A program made the translations under genes and the position numbers. Under the pieces are notes generated by a model. It ran no database searches. It was not told the origin of the DNA and saw only the letters and a program-made list of their open reading frames with translations. From JAGOUA01 sp964428975 (GTDB taxonomy: Bacteria; Patescibacteriota; Patescibacteriia; 2-12-FULL-60-25): 64,000 nt of DNA. The first letter of the stretch is position 1. Every line of letters starts with the position of its first letter. Location: the NCBI GenBank assembly GCA_964428975.1, contig CAYSAI010000004.1:27945-91944 (forward strand), written 5' to 3'. This document shows positions 1-7,329 of the stretch, piece after piece.

Positions 1-351
1 AACCGTTGCTACGTGATGCAGATGTTCTTCCACCCAAGATAGCGCATGGAAGGAAGAAGCCTGTTTCAGATCTACGTAATCATTGACATGAATGCTGACT
101 TGATGAACCAGCAGTTCTCCATCGGCGGGAATCGCGATCTCTTGCACGAATGTCGCGAATTGCGGGTCTTTTCGTGAGAAAGAGAGGTGCTGATCCGCTC
201 CGTGAAGCCGAGTGAAGAGATGCGCGAGACGATCGGCAGATGATTCGTTCGGCCGTACCGTCGCACGAGTCTGTGAGACAAAGGTTCTTCTTCCATGCAT
301 CCAAGCAGAAGAGGTCGGTTTTCCGTTCGGGAGGGCGTGGGATTCACACAC
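1..351 (-). CDS. Unknown protein, cut off by the window start
   Basis: An open frame of 117 codons runs leftward off the window edge without a stop, so only the N-terminal part is visible. I take GTG at 351 as the start because AGAAGGAG lies six bases before it and an in-frame TAG lies a few codons further upstream. An internal ATG at 300 is the next choice but has no ribosome site. The visible part is polar and His-rich, with no signal peptide or membrane segment. I recognise no domain. It lies downstream of dnaB on the same strand (gap 351-447) and may be co-transcribed with it. Confidence 0.55.
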   Translation of the reverse strand, partial: MCESHALPNGKPTSSAWMHGRRTFVSQTRATVRPNESSADRLAHLFTRLHGADQHLSFSRKDPQFATFVQEIAIPADGELLVHQVSIHVNDYVDLKQASSFHALSWVEEHLHHVATV

Positions 352-446
352 GGGTATCTCCTTCTATGAGAAGAGCAAAGTGCTATTCATCACGTGTTCT
401 ATCATGCGCTCGAAGGCTTTTGTTCGTCAAACATGTAAGCATTTAT

Positions 447-1895
447 CTAGAATGGGTTTGTATTTGCGAGTTTTGGTGAAGGGGTGGTCTGCGTGGATGA
501 TGGAGGTACGGGCGTGGCAAGTGCCATACTGGAAGGAGCATCTTTCATGAGCGACCGAAAACTGGCGTTTTTTGCTTCGAAAAAAAGCTTCACCATACCC
601 GTAGGGCCATTGCGATGTTTCGCGATGTGAATTTCAGCGATATTTTGTTCCTCTGGAGAAAGATCTTCTTTACGAAAGTTTGGATCAGCAGCTTTTCGAT
701 AGATAAACAGCACCACATCCGCATCTTGCTCGATCGAACCCGATTCGCGCAGATGAGCGAGTCGTGGAATAGCCGGTTTTTGCAGCTCCACGCTTCGTGC
801 AAGCTGCGAAAGCGCGATGACAGGCACGTTCAGCTCACGCGCAAGAGATTTGAGGCCGCGGGTAATTTCGGTAATTTCTTGTACACGATTGCCGTCAGAA
901 CGATTGCCTCCATCCATGAGCTGGAGATAGTCGATAATCACCATGCCGAGGCCGTGTTCCATCTGCAAACGACGACATTTTGTACGCACTTCCATAATGG
1001 TCGCATTCGCCGAGTCATCAATGTAGATAGGCGCTTCTGATAGCTGTCCAATCGCATGGCCAATGCGAGGGAACTCATCACTGGTCGCAGAATCAGAAAG
1101 CTGTCCTGTGCGCAAACGCCACAAATCCACCCGCGCTTCCGCACAAATCATACGATCGACGAGTTGATCTTTCGACATTTCGAGGGAGAAAATCCCTACA
1201 GGAACATGATGCTTCGTGGCGGCAGTTCGGGCGATATCGAGCACGAACGATGTTTTCCCGCAGGCAGGACGCGCCGCAATCACGATAAGGTCGCTTTTTT
1301 GGAGACCGCCAAGGATATTATCGAGATCACGAAAACCACACGACGTGCCGCGAAGTTTTCCTTTTTCACGATGAAGTTCGTCGATGCGATCAAACGCGTC
1401 GGTAAGGACATCACGAATCGCGGTGAACGAGCGCTTGAGAAACTTTTGTGACACGTTGAAGAGACGTTGTTCCGCCTGATCAAGAATCGTTTCTACATCT
1501 TCCGATTGTTCGTAGCCGAGCGCGGTAATATCTCCTGCCGCTTGTAATAACCTTCGCAGCGTCGCCTTTTTCTGCACAATGCCTCCGTAGTGCGCGACGT
1601 TGCTTGCGGTAGGAACGGCATTTGAGAGGCTGACGAGCTCGGTGCGCCCACCGATGCGTTCCAGCTCTTCGCGATCATTCAGGCGATTGCCGAGTGAGAG
1701 CAGGTCGATGGGCTCATTTTTTCGATAGAGATCAAGCATCGCTTCATAGATGCGACGATGTTTATCGAGATAAAAATCCTCTGGCGTGAGGCTATCTGCC
1801 ACTTTTACCATGGCGTCTTTATCGAGCAGCAACGAACCGAGAAACGATTGCTCGGCATCGATACTGTGAGGGGTGAGCTTTTCGTTCATGGACAT
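447..1895 (-). CDS. dnaB: Replicative DNA helicase DnaB
   Basis: Hexameric 5'-3' helicase that unwinds DNA at the replication fork and recruits DnaG, whose gene is also in this window. The 482-aa protein has the usual length. An N-terminal primase-interacting domain covers about residues 1-105 and a linker precedes the RecA-like motor. Walker A (ARPACGKTSF) lies near 207-216, followed by SLEMSKDQLVDR and the Walker B region IIDYLQLM. No intein is present. The start at 1895 is preceded by a -10 box (TAGGAT) only six bases upstream and no Shine-Dalgarno site, which suggests a leaderless message. The last ~30 residues are Ser/Thr/Pro-rich and probably disordered. Confidence 0.97.
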   Translation of the reverse strand: MSMNEKLTPHSIDAEQSFLGSLLLDKDAMVKVADSLTPEDFYLDKHRRIYEAMLDLYRKNEPIDLLSLGNRLNDREELERIGGRTELVSLSNAVPTASNVAHYGGIVQKKATLRRLLQAAGDITALGYEQSEDVETILDQAEQRLFNVSQKFLKRSFTAIRDVLTDAFDRIDELHREKGKLRGTSCGFRDLDNILGGLQKSDLIVIAARPACGKTSFVLDIARTAATKHHVPVGIFSLEMSKDQLVDRMICAEARVDLWRLRTGQLSDSATSDEFPRIGHAIGQLSEAPIYIDDSANATIMEVRTKCRRLQMEHGLGMVIIDYLQLMDGGNRSDGNRVQEITEITRGLKSLARELNVPVIALSQLARSVELQKPAIPRLAHLRESGSIEQDADVVLFIYRKAADPNFRKEDLSPEEQNIAEIHIAKHRNGPTGMVKLFFEAKNASFRSLMKDAPSSMALATPVPPSSTQTTPSPKLANTNPF

Positions 1896-1901
1896 GGGGG
1901 C

Positions 1902-1930
1902 ATCCTACGAAGGGGGTACACAGAAGACAA
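1902..1930 (-). promoter_or_regulatory. dnaB promoter, leaderless type
   Basis: On the minus strand TTGTCT (-35, 1925-1930) and TAGGAT (-10, 1902-1907) are separated by 17 bases. The -10 box ends six bases before the dnaB start codon, which places transcription start at or next to the ATG. Confidence 0.7.
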
Positions 1931-1948
1931 CTTGACGAAAATACCCCT

Positions 1949-1980
1949 AAAAAAAGAAAAACCCCGGCGAGATGTCGAGG
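1949..1980 (-). terminator. Terminator after the 66-aa membrane protein gene
   Basis: On the minus strand a GC-rich imperfect hairpin (CCTCG...CGGGG) is followed by TTTTTCTTTTTTT. It lies just after the 1992-2192 gene and directly upstream of the dnaB promoter, so it insulates dnaB from upstream transcription. The stem is short. Confidence 0.5.
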
Positions 1981-1991
1981 AAGGGAGGCAA

Positions 1992-2192
1992 TTAGCCGCG
2001 TGTACGCGCATACAATGCCACGCAACAGGCTAAAATGAAGGCAAAAACATACACCAAGAGCATCGCACGATCTTTGTCTACATATTCTTCCCAGTGGGGG
2101 CGTACAGAAAAGCCTTTCTGCTTGGATGTCTCTTCATGAAGGGTTTCCGTGTCACGCGTACGAAGAGGAGGAAGCGACTGTTCTACTTTCAT
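1992..2192 (-). CDS. Small single-pass membrane protein, unknown
   Basis: A 66-aa protein with a hydrophilic charged N-terminal ~42 residues and one hydrophobic C-terminal helix (about residues 44-60, from MLLVYVFAF) ending in ARTRG. This suggests a tail-anchored protein with its soluble part in the cytoplasm. The ATG at 2192 has GGAGGA five bases upstream, a strong ribosome site that supports the gene despite its size. A terminator follows. No family recognised. It lies between dnaB (same strand) and the divergent permease gene. Confidence 0.6.
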   Translation of the reverse strand: MKVEQSLPPLRTRDTETLHEETSKQKGFSVRPHWEEYVDKDRAMLLVYVFAFILACCVALYARTRG

Positions 2193-2263
2193 GATTCCTC
2201 CGAGAGAAATATACGCAGCAAGAGCGCTGGTAGTGTATCTAATCTATCGATGGAGAGCGTATT

Positions 2264-2292
2264 TTGTCAATCGTGTGTTCTTCGGGCACACT
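2264..2292 (+). promoter_or_regulatory. Promoter of amino-acid permease gene
   Basis: TTGTCA (2264-2269) and CACACT (2287-2292) are 17 bases apart. The -10 is weak, but it ends six bases before the ATG at 2299, the same leaderless geometry as at dnaB, murI, gltX and dnaG. Confidence 0.5.
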
Positions 2293-2298
2293 AGAAGC

Positions 2299-3420
2299 AT
2301 GCGCATGTCTCGTTCTTTCGTTCTTGCAGGGCTGGCGATGGTGGGCACGATCATCGGTGCGGGGGCATTCGCCCTGCCCCATCTCTTTGTGCGATTGGGG
2401 ATCGTGCAGGGGAGCCTTGTGTTTTGGGCGATCGCGATTCTTGTGATGTGTACCCATGTCCTGTTTGTGGATGTGGTGCATCGAGTGAAGGGAGTGCATC
2501 GATTACCTGGATATGCAGAGCAATATTTAGGAAAGCGTTGGGGAGCCTTTGCGACGCTCACGCATACGTTCAGCACCTACGGAGCACATATCGTGTATTT
2601 GATGCTTGGAGGGACCTTTTTGCGCGTGCTTGCGGAAGCGCTGGGTATCTCGATACATGAACGTCTCGCGATGATCGTGGTCTTTCTTTTGATCGCGAGT
2701 TCTGTGTGGGGAGGGCTACGGCGCGTCGCGAGGCTAGAAGCGTTCGCTACAACGCTTATGGTGCTCTTCTTTCTCTTCGTGAGCACATCTTCTTTGATCA
2801 TGCCGCTTGCGGCAACACGTTTCGTACCACATCTCACGTGGACAGCGTTTGGACTTGTCTTGTTTGCTCTTTCTGGTCTTCCCGTGATTGCAGAAGTGGT
2901 CGAGCTGTGTGGGCGAAACGTACGCGTCTCGCGCGGTGCGGTTCTTCTTGGAACGTTCGCTTCTGCGGCGATCATGTGGTTCTTTGCCATCAGTCTCGCG
3001 CATGTGGGAGGGACGCGGATTACGGCGGATCCAGCAAGTCTGATCGATGTACTGCCTGTGTGGGGAGGAATTCTCTTGCCGGTCCTCGTTCTGCTCGCCA
3101 TTGCGACGTCCTATATCACCACAGCGGAAGACCTTCACATGAGTTGGATGCGCGATTATAAGATCCGGGAACGTTCCGCGTGGGTGTTCACGCTTGTGCC
3201 GTCGCTTGTCCTTGCGCTTCTTCTGAATCAGGGCTTTCTCACGATGGGCATTCTTCTTGGAACGGTCTGCGGGGGTGCGAATGGCGTGCTGGTTGGAATG
3301 ATGCGTCTTGCGAGCGCGGAACAAGAAAAAACGCCGTTTGTAGGAACGCTTGCGCTTGTTATTGTGTTTCTCTACACCTTTGGCGTTGCGGGGCAATTCG
3401 CCTCGTGGCTTTTTGTATGA
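2299..3420 (+). CDS. Aromatic/hydroxy amino-acid permease family protein
   Basis: A 373-aa integral membrane protein with about ten or eleven hydrophobic helices. The N-terminus (AGLAMVGTIIGAGAFALP) matches the first helix signature of the tryptophan/tyrosine (HAAAP) and wider APC permease superfamily, where the unwound GxGxF stretch helps bind substrate. It probably imports an amino acid by proton or sodium symport; the substrate cannot be told. I chose 2299 over an open upstream extension because the extension is not hydrophobic and a promoter ends six bases before this ATG. An alternative ATG lies two codons later. It overlaps the next gene by four bases (ATGA). Confidence 0.8.
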   Translation: MRMSRSFVLAGLAMVGTIIGAGAFALPHLFVRLGIVQGSLVFWAIAILVMCTHVLFVDVVHRVKGVHRLPGYAEQYLGKRWGAFATLTHTFSTYGAHIVYLMLGGTFLRVLAEALGISIHERLAMIVVFLLIASSVWGGLRRVARLEAFATTLMVLFFLFVSTSSLIMPLAATRFVPHLTWTAFGLVLFALSGLPVIAEVVELCGRNVRVSRGAVLLGTFASAAIMWFFAISLAHVGGTRITADPASLIDVLPVWGGILLPVLVLLAIATSYITTAEDLHMSWMRDYKIRERSAWVFTLVPSLVLALLLNQGFLTMGILLGTVCGGANGVLVGMMRLASAEQEKTPFVGTLALVIVFLYTFGVAGQFASWLFV

Positions 3421-3893
3421 CCTTTCCTCTTCGTGCGACACATTGGAGTGTTTGGCTTTTTCTTGGCTGGCTTCTGTTGCGAGCGTGGGAATATGGGTTT
3501 GAAGTGTCGCCGCTTCCTGCGTGGACCCTTCCTGCTTTCGTGTTTTGCGTTCTATTCGTCTTTTCCTACGCGATTGGGCGTGTGCTTCAAAAGCATCATC
3601 CGCTTGATATCGTGCATCGCGCGTGGGCGATGGGGCTTCTTGTGGGAGGGGCGTTTATCTGGGAGTGGGGGCTCACCATCTATAGCCACGGATGGTCAAA
3701 CATGTGGGGGATGTTTACGTGGCGCTTGGGGGTGGGAATGGGTATTCAGCTCGTCGCGATCTTCTTGGCTGGTACGTGGCTTCGCGCACATCCGCCCACA
3801 ACTTTCCATCACATTTCGGAGGAGGAAGGCGATAGTGAGGGGGCCGACGCCTCCGGGAACGGGGGAAACCTCTTGGGACGGGAGCAGGTTTGA
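3417..3893 (+). CDS. Small multi-helix membrane protein, unknown
   Basis: A 158-aa protein starting in the ATGA overlap with the permease stop, so the two are probably translationally coupled. Four hydrophobic helices fill about residues 10-120, rich in Trp and Phe, and the last ~35 residues are hydrophilic (EEEGDSEGADASGNGG). Its 3' end overlaps folD on the opposite strand by 198 bases, and the hydrophilic tail lies exactly opposite the conserved FolD PGGVGP motif. That tail is therefore the less constrained product, or the protein really ends earlier. No family recognised. Confidence 0.5.
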   Translation: MTFPLRATHWSVWLFLGWLLLRAWEYGFEVSPLPAWTLPAFVFCVLFVFSYAIGRVLQKHHPLDIVHRAWAMGLLVGGAFIWEWGLTIYSHGWSNMWGMFTWRLGVGMGIQLVAIFLAGTWLRAHPPTTFHHISEEEGDSEGADASGNGGNLLGREQV

Positions 3894-4598
3894 GACGTCA
3901 ACATCGCCCACGACTCCCGTGGGTGTTTGATTTGTGCTGATGTCGATAACAACAGCGTGTTCTTTGAGGAGTTCGCCACGAAGACACCCAGCCTGTCCAA
4001 GCGCGCTCACAAGAACGTCTGCGCGTTTGAGGATGCTCGCATGGGGCACGATGGTGTGCGTTTCCACGTGTGCGCCGGTTTTTCCAAGGAGATACGCGAG
4101 CGGTTCAGCAAAGACGGATGATTTTGCGAGAAGAAGCGCGTTCGCCCCATTCAACACGAGAGAACTTTGTGCGATGAGCGTCAGTACGGCGAGATGCACC
4201 GGTGAGAACATCACGCCTTCGCCGCGCAAGAGCGCCTCGCGATTTATGGGATGAAACGCATCCACGTCTTTGCGAGGGTCTATACTCCCGATGAGCGTAT
4301 CCGTATCAAGCGTGGCAGGAAGAGGAAGTTGGATGAGAATTCCGTGCACGGCAGGATCTTCGTTCCACGCATGTATGAGGGCGAGGGCTTCATTTTGAGA
4401 AATACTCGCGGTGTGATGGATGCGTGTTTTGATACCAATTTCGAGCGCGGCACGTTCTTTCAAACGTACATAGAGCTGAGAGGCGGGGTCTTCCCCCACG
4501 AGAAGCACCGCGAGACAGGGGGAGAGCTGTTTCGCTTGGATGTATGCCGCAAGCGTGGCGCGTATCGCAGCTGCCGGTTCTTTTCCGGAGAGAATCAT
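3696..4598 (-). CDS. folD: FolD-like methylene-tetrahydrofolate dehydrogenase/cyclohydrolase, divergent
   Basis: FolD interconverts 5,10-methylene-, methenyl- and 10-formyl-tetrahydrofolate. The 300-aa protein keeps the catalytic Tyr/Lys segment (YVRLKERAALEIGI), QLPLPATLD, the KDVDAFHPIN block and the C-terminal PGGVGPLTIAFLL. The nucleotide-binding signature, normally GRSxxVGxP, reads AKSSVFAEP, and the usual CHSxT is HTIVP, so NADP use may be altered or lost. A ~40-residue polar tail follows the usual end. I chose the start at 4598 because MILSGKEPAAAI aligns with typical FolD N-termini; the frame stays open upstream into uppS. It is divergent from uppS and converges on the 3417 gene. Confidence 0.85.
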   Translation of the reverse strand: MILSGKEPAAAIRATLAAYIQAKQLSPCLAVLLVGEDPASQLYVRLKERAALEIGIKTRIHHTASISQNEALALIHAWNEDPAVHGILIQLPLPATLDTDTLIGSIDPRKDVDAFHPINREALLRGEGVMFSPVHLAVLTLIAQSSLVLNGANALLLAKSSVFAEPLAYLLGKTGAHVETHTIVPHASILKRADVLVSALGQAGCLRGELLKEHAVVIDISTNQTPTGVVGDVDVSNLLPSQEVSPVPGGVGPLTIAFLLRNVMESCGRMCAKPRTSQEDRDELNTHSHPQAPRKHPPHV

Positions 4599-4606
4599 AG
4601 AGGGTT

Positions 4607-4635
4607 TTGACGTAACCAAAAATCCCTCGTATGCT
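4607..4635 (+). promoter_or_regulatory. uppS promoter
   Basis: TTGACG (4607-4612) and TATGCT (4630-4635) with a 17-base spacer. The -10 ends 15 bases before the uppS ATG, so the leader would be under about ten bases. Confidence 0.65.
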
Positions 4636-4650
4636 AGCTCCATTCTCTCT

Positions 4651-5343
4651 ATGGTTGCAACCTCTGGGGTAAAACATCTCGCCATTATTATGGATGGCAA
4701 TCGTCGTTGGGCGAAAGAACGCGGCTTATCCTCGTTTGACGGGCATAAAGCTGGGTACGACCGTCTGAAAGACGCGGGGCAGTGGTGCCTCGATCGAGGC
4801 ATTGCGATGCTGACGGTGTTCGCGTTCTCGACCGAAAATTGGAAGCGCACGAAAGAAGAGGTGGGGTATTTGATGAATCTCCTTGAAAAAGCGCTCACAG
4901 ACGAGCTCGAATTTTTTGTTCAGAAGGGGATTCGTTTGAAGATCATGGGGCGTCTGGAAGAGCTTCGTCCAACGTTGCAAGAGGCGATCAAAAACGCCAT
5001 GGATCGCACAAAAGATTTTACGGAGCACACGCTCTCTATCTGTTTGAATTATGGCGGTCGTCCAGAAATCGTGGATGCGGTAAAAAAAATCATCGCGTCC
5101 GGAAAGCATCAAGATCAGGTGGATGAGGCAACGATTCAAAGCGCGCTCTATCTTCCGGAGCTTCCTGACCCAGATTTGATCATCCGCACATCCGGCGAAG
5201 AGCGTTTAAGTGGTTTTCTCTTGTGGCAATGCGCCTATGCGGAGTTCTATTGGGTGTCCTGTCATTGGCCAGATTTTGATGAGGCAGAGCTCGATAAGGC
5301 GCTTGAAACGTACGCCACGAGACAGAGACGTTACGGAGGGTAA
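4651..5343 (+). CDS. uppS: Isoprenyl (undecaprenyl) diphosphate synthase
   Basis: Cis-prenyltransferase that extends farnesyl diphosphate to the C55 lipid carrier used by MraY and MurG, whose genes are also in this window. The 230-aa protein has the family hallmarks: IIMDGNRRWAKERG with the catalytic Asp near the N-terminus, FAFSTENWKRTKEEV, and near the C-terminus the usual RTSGE...SxFxLWQ and YAEFYW blocks, here reading RTSGEERLSGFLLWQCAYAE. Length is normal. I start at 4651 because the -10 box ends 15 bases upstream; the open frame reaches further upstream but would overlap folD. Confidence 0.95.
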   Translation: MVATSGVKHLAIIMDGNRRWAKERGLSSFDGHKAGYDRLKDAGQWCLDRGIAMLTVFAFSTENWKRTKEEVGYLMNLLEKALTDELEFFVQKGIRLKIMGRLEELRPTLQEAIKNAMDRTKDFTEHTLSICLNYGGRPEIVDAVKKIIASGKHQDQVDEATIQSALYLPELPDPDLIIRTSGEERLSGFLLWQCAYAEFYWVSCHWPDFDEAELDKALETYATRQRRYGG

Positions 5344-5348
5344 GCTCT

Positions 5349-5380
5349 AAAAAAGAAAAGCCCCCTGTGCGGGGGGGGAG
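5349..5380 (-). terminator. Terminator of the 304-aa unknown gene
   Basis: On the minus strand a C-run, a six-base loop and GGGGGC form a stem followed by TTTTCTTTTTT. It lies just after the 5389 stop. There is no T-run in the plus direction, so uppS is not obviously terminated here. Confidence 0.7.
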
Positions 5381-5388
5381 GAACGAAG

Positions 5389-6303
5389 CTATGTCGTTCG
5401 AGGCTTGCGCTCGGGCTTCTGGAAGAGCGCGCGAACGTGTTCGCTGTAAGATCGTCCGTCGTGCTGCTTAATGATGCGTGCTGCTTCCAAATCTTTCACC
5501 TTGCGAGCATAGACAGCGAGAGCGATCCATGCTTTTTCAGGCCACGTGGCAGGGTCGAAGAATGGATCGTTTGGTTCTTCTTCCTCGGCGGTTTTTGAGA
5601 GGATCCGCCAAAACAGCGTGATAATCACCTCTCGTACCGCAGGATCTCCACACGTGAACGTCTGTACGGTGATGTTGATATTTACTGGGATGTATCGTAG
5701 ATGGGAGGAAAGCAGCTCGATAACATCCACGAGAAGGAGCGTACTATCGACGACGAGATGATGGAGCAAGAGCGTCGCTCGTGCCACGCGGCTCTTGCGA
5801 AGGAGGTAATCCAGCGTATCCCCCGCGAAGGCGAAGTACGCTTCAGGAAAGGGCTGATATTCTTCGAGGAAAAGATGCGTGAGAGTGAAGAATTCTGCAT
5901 CGGACAGAGCGTCCAAAAGACAGGGAGCACTCCAAAAAATGGGTAAACTCTCAAGAAGCTTGGAACGCGTTCCTTCTTCTTGTATCTCGTGGGCGAGCAA
6001 TCCAAGCACACCCGTGAGATGTCCTCTGACGCTCTCATACACATGCACGGACTCCAGATGGAGGAACGTAAACGGGAGGAACGCCGTTTTGAGACTGAAA
6101 CCGTAGATAAGGCCACCATCTTCGTTCTGACACGCAAGCGTACGAATCACGAATCCCTGCGGTGCTTGTCTTTCGATGAAGCCAGATCGCCACACGGTGA
6201 TGTCGTGCTTGTAATGAGGATCCACCCAATGCACGATCGTCTCCTTCGGAAAGATCCAACCCCGTTGTTCGTCGAGCGTCTGCTTATCTTGTCCTGAAAT
6301 CAC
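5389..6303 (-). CDS. Unknown cytoplasmic protein
   Basis: A 304-aa protein without signal peptide or convincing membrane segment. I chose GTG at 6303 because AAAGGAGG stands about six bases upstream; the longer open frame would run back to the nifU gene end. Aromatic-rich blocks (FSLKTAFLPFTFLHLESVHV; PIFWSAPCLLDAL) and a Leu-rich middle suggest a folded alpha/beta protein. A patch of consecutive Glu residues comes before the basic C-terminus (KPERKPR). No domain recognised. It follows the NifU-like gene on the same strand and ends in a hairpin terminator. Confidence 0.65.
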   Translation of the reverse strand: MISGQDKQTLDEQRGWIFPKETIVHWVDPHYKHDITVWRSGFIERQAPQGFVIRTLACQNEDGGLIYGFSLKTAFLPFTFLHLESVHVYESVRGHLTGVLGLLAHEIQEEGTRSKLLESLPIFWSAPCLLDALSDAEFFTLTHLFLEEYQPFPEAYFAFAGDTLDYLLRKSRVARATLLLHHLVVDSTLLLVDVIELLSSHLRYIPVNINITVQTFTCGDPAVREVIITLFWRILSKTAEEEEPNDPFFDPATWPEKAWIALAVYARKVKDLEAARIIKQHDGRSYSEHVRALFQKPERKPRTT

Positions 6304-6356
6304 GATTTTCCTCCTTTCAAGGAACAAAAAAAGCCTCGCAAAAAAGAGCTGTTTTG

Positions 6357-6635
6357 TCAATCGTGGCCGCACGTAGCGTCCTCTGGAAGCGCATCAAGAT
6401 TCACCACTTCCTTCACCTCTGGAACCATGCTTAAAAGCGTATCTTCGATGCCCGCTTTGAGGGTCATTTCAGACATAGGACACCCAACGCACGACCCCTG
6501 GAGGCGTACGGAAACGATTCCCGTTGCAGGGTCTACGTCAACCAATTCAACATTGCCTCCATGCATCGCAAGGCCTTGCCTGACGATCGCGAGCACGCCC
6601 TCGATCTCCTTCATGAGCTCTTCACGGGTTTTCAT
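6357..6635 (-). CDS. NifU-like Fe-S scaffold domain protein
   Basis: A 92-aa protein matching the C-terminal NifU domain (Nfu type), which carries or delivers Fe-S clusters through a CxxC pair. The pair is visible in GSCVGCPMSEMTLKAGIE, and ALPEDATCGHD adds a C-terminal Cys and His. The family residues GGNVELVDVD precede it. The start at 6635 fits the domain and lies seven bases after a -10 box (TACGCT); longer frames add unrelated residues. It is divergent from rpmA with overlapping -35 elements. No IscS/SufS or other assembly gene is in the window. Confidence 0.88.
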   Translation of the reverse strand: MKTREELMKEIEGVLAIVRQGLAMHGGNVELVDVDPATGIVSVRLQGSCVGCPMSEMTLKAGIEDTLLSMVPEVKEVVNLDALPEDATCGHD

Positions 6636-6642
6636 GAGAAAG

Positions 6643-6671
6643 AGCGTACGAAATGAGCACTCTCTTGACAA
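6643..6671 (-). promoter_or_regulatory. nifU-like gene promoter, overlapping the rpmA promoter
   Basis: On the minus strand TTGTCA (6666-6671) and TACGCT (6643-6648) are 17 bases apart. The -10 ends seven bases before the ATG. The -35 shares five bases with the -35 of the divergent rpmA promoter. Confidence 0.65.
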
Positions 6672-6694
6672 CCTCGTTCGTTTTTCTCTAGAAT
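6665..6694 (+). promoter_or_regulatory. rpmA promoter
   Basis: Consensus TTGACA (6665-6670), an 18-base spacer and TAGAAT (6689-6694). The leader before rpmA is about 58 bases and holds a small GGG-TTCA-CCC hairpin near 6737. Confidence 0.75.
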
Positions 6695-6759
6695 TCGCCC
6701 ATTCCCATTGCAAGGAATAGTCTTTTACGGGTGTGGGTTCACCCAAATAGCAACATACT

Positions 6760-7056
6760 ATGGCAACAAAAATGGCCAAGGGGTCTACTAAAAACGGCCG
6801 TGATTCTCACGGTCAACGCCTTGGCGTCAAGAAATACGCGGGAGAATTTGCGAAAGCGGGAAACATTCTTATGCGACAGCGAGGTACGGTCATCCGTCCA
6901 GGTCTCAATGTCCGCAAGGGTTCCGACGATACCCTCTTCGCGATAACGACAGGGGTTGTGAGCTTCACGAATCGTCGAGTGATTCGTTATACGGGGCATT
7001 TCAAGATGGTGAAGTTCGTCCACGTCACGCCGGTCGTTTCTCCAGCGAAGGTCTAA
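6760..7056 (+). CDS. rpmA: 50S ribosomal protein L27
   Basis: L27 sits near the peptidyl-transferase centre of the large subunit. The 98-aa protein has the family start (GGSTxNGRDS is here KGSTKNGRDSHGQRLGVK), then GEFAKAGNILMRQRGT and GDDTLFA-type blocks (here GSDDTLFAITTG). The N-terminus MATKMAKGST starts directly, with no cleavable Firmicutes-type extension. It is transcribed alone from a consensus promoter and followed by a strong terminator. The usual neighbour rplU (L21) is not present. Confidence 0.97.
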   Translation: MATKMAKGSTKNGRDSHGQRLGVKKYAGEFAKAGNILMRQRGTVIRPGLNVRKGSDDTLFAITTGVVSFTNRRVIRYTGHFKMVKFVHVTPVVSPAKV

Positions 7057-7070
7057 GAGACACCCGATTC

Positions 7071-7097
7071 ATCCCGCCTCAAGCGGGATTTATCTTT
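7071..7097 (+). terminator. rpmA terminator
   Basis: A perfect 7-bp stem ATCCCGC/GCGGGAT with a five-base loop (7071-7089) is followed by TTATCTTT. Confidence 0.85.
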
Positions 7098-7101
7098 AGG
7101 A

Positions 7102-7254
7102 AGGACCTACGCGTTTGGCGATCTTCGAGCGCTTCACCTCTGTCATTCCCGCGAAGGCGGGAATCCATCCTAGAGTGAATCCGCTCCTATGCCGATACAA
7201 GGATAGATTCCTGCCTTCGCAGGAATGACAGAATGATCCAAACGCGTAGGCCCT
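7102..7254. repeat. MITE-like inverted-repeat element, copy A
   Basis: A 153-base element whose 17-base ends (AGGACCTACGCGTTTGG and its complement) match at 16 of 17 positions. Each arm holds a ~31-base unit beginning CTGTCATTCC with an internal GCGAAGGC core; the two units are inverted copies differing at three positions, and each is itself hairpin-forming. No coding sequence inside. The same end sequence recurs at 28193-28316 and 17684-17706. It fills the gap between rpmA and the phosphatase-like gene. Confidence 0.8.
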
Positions 7255-7329
7255 AATCTTGCTTAAAGCGAGGTTTTTTCGTAAGGTGCGTCTGCTCATG
7301 AGAGAACATGGGTAGAAAGAAGGAGTTTC

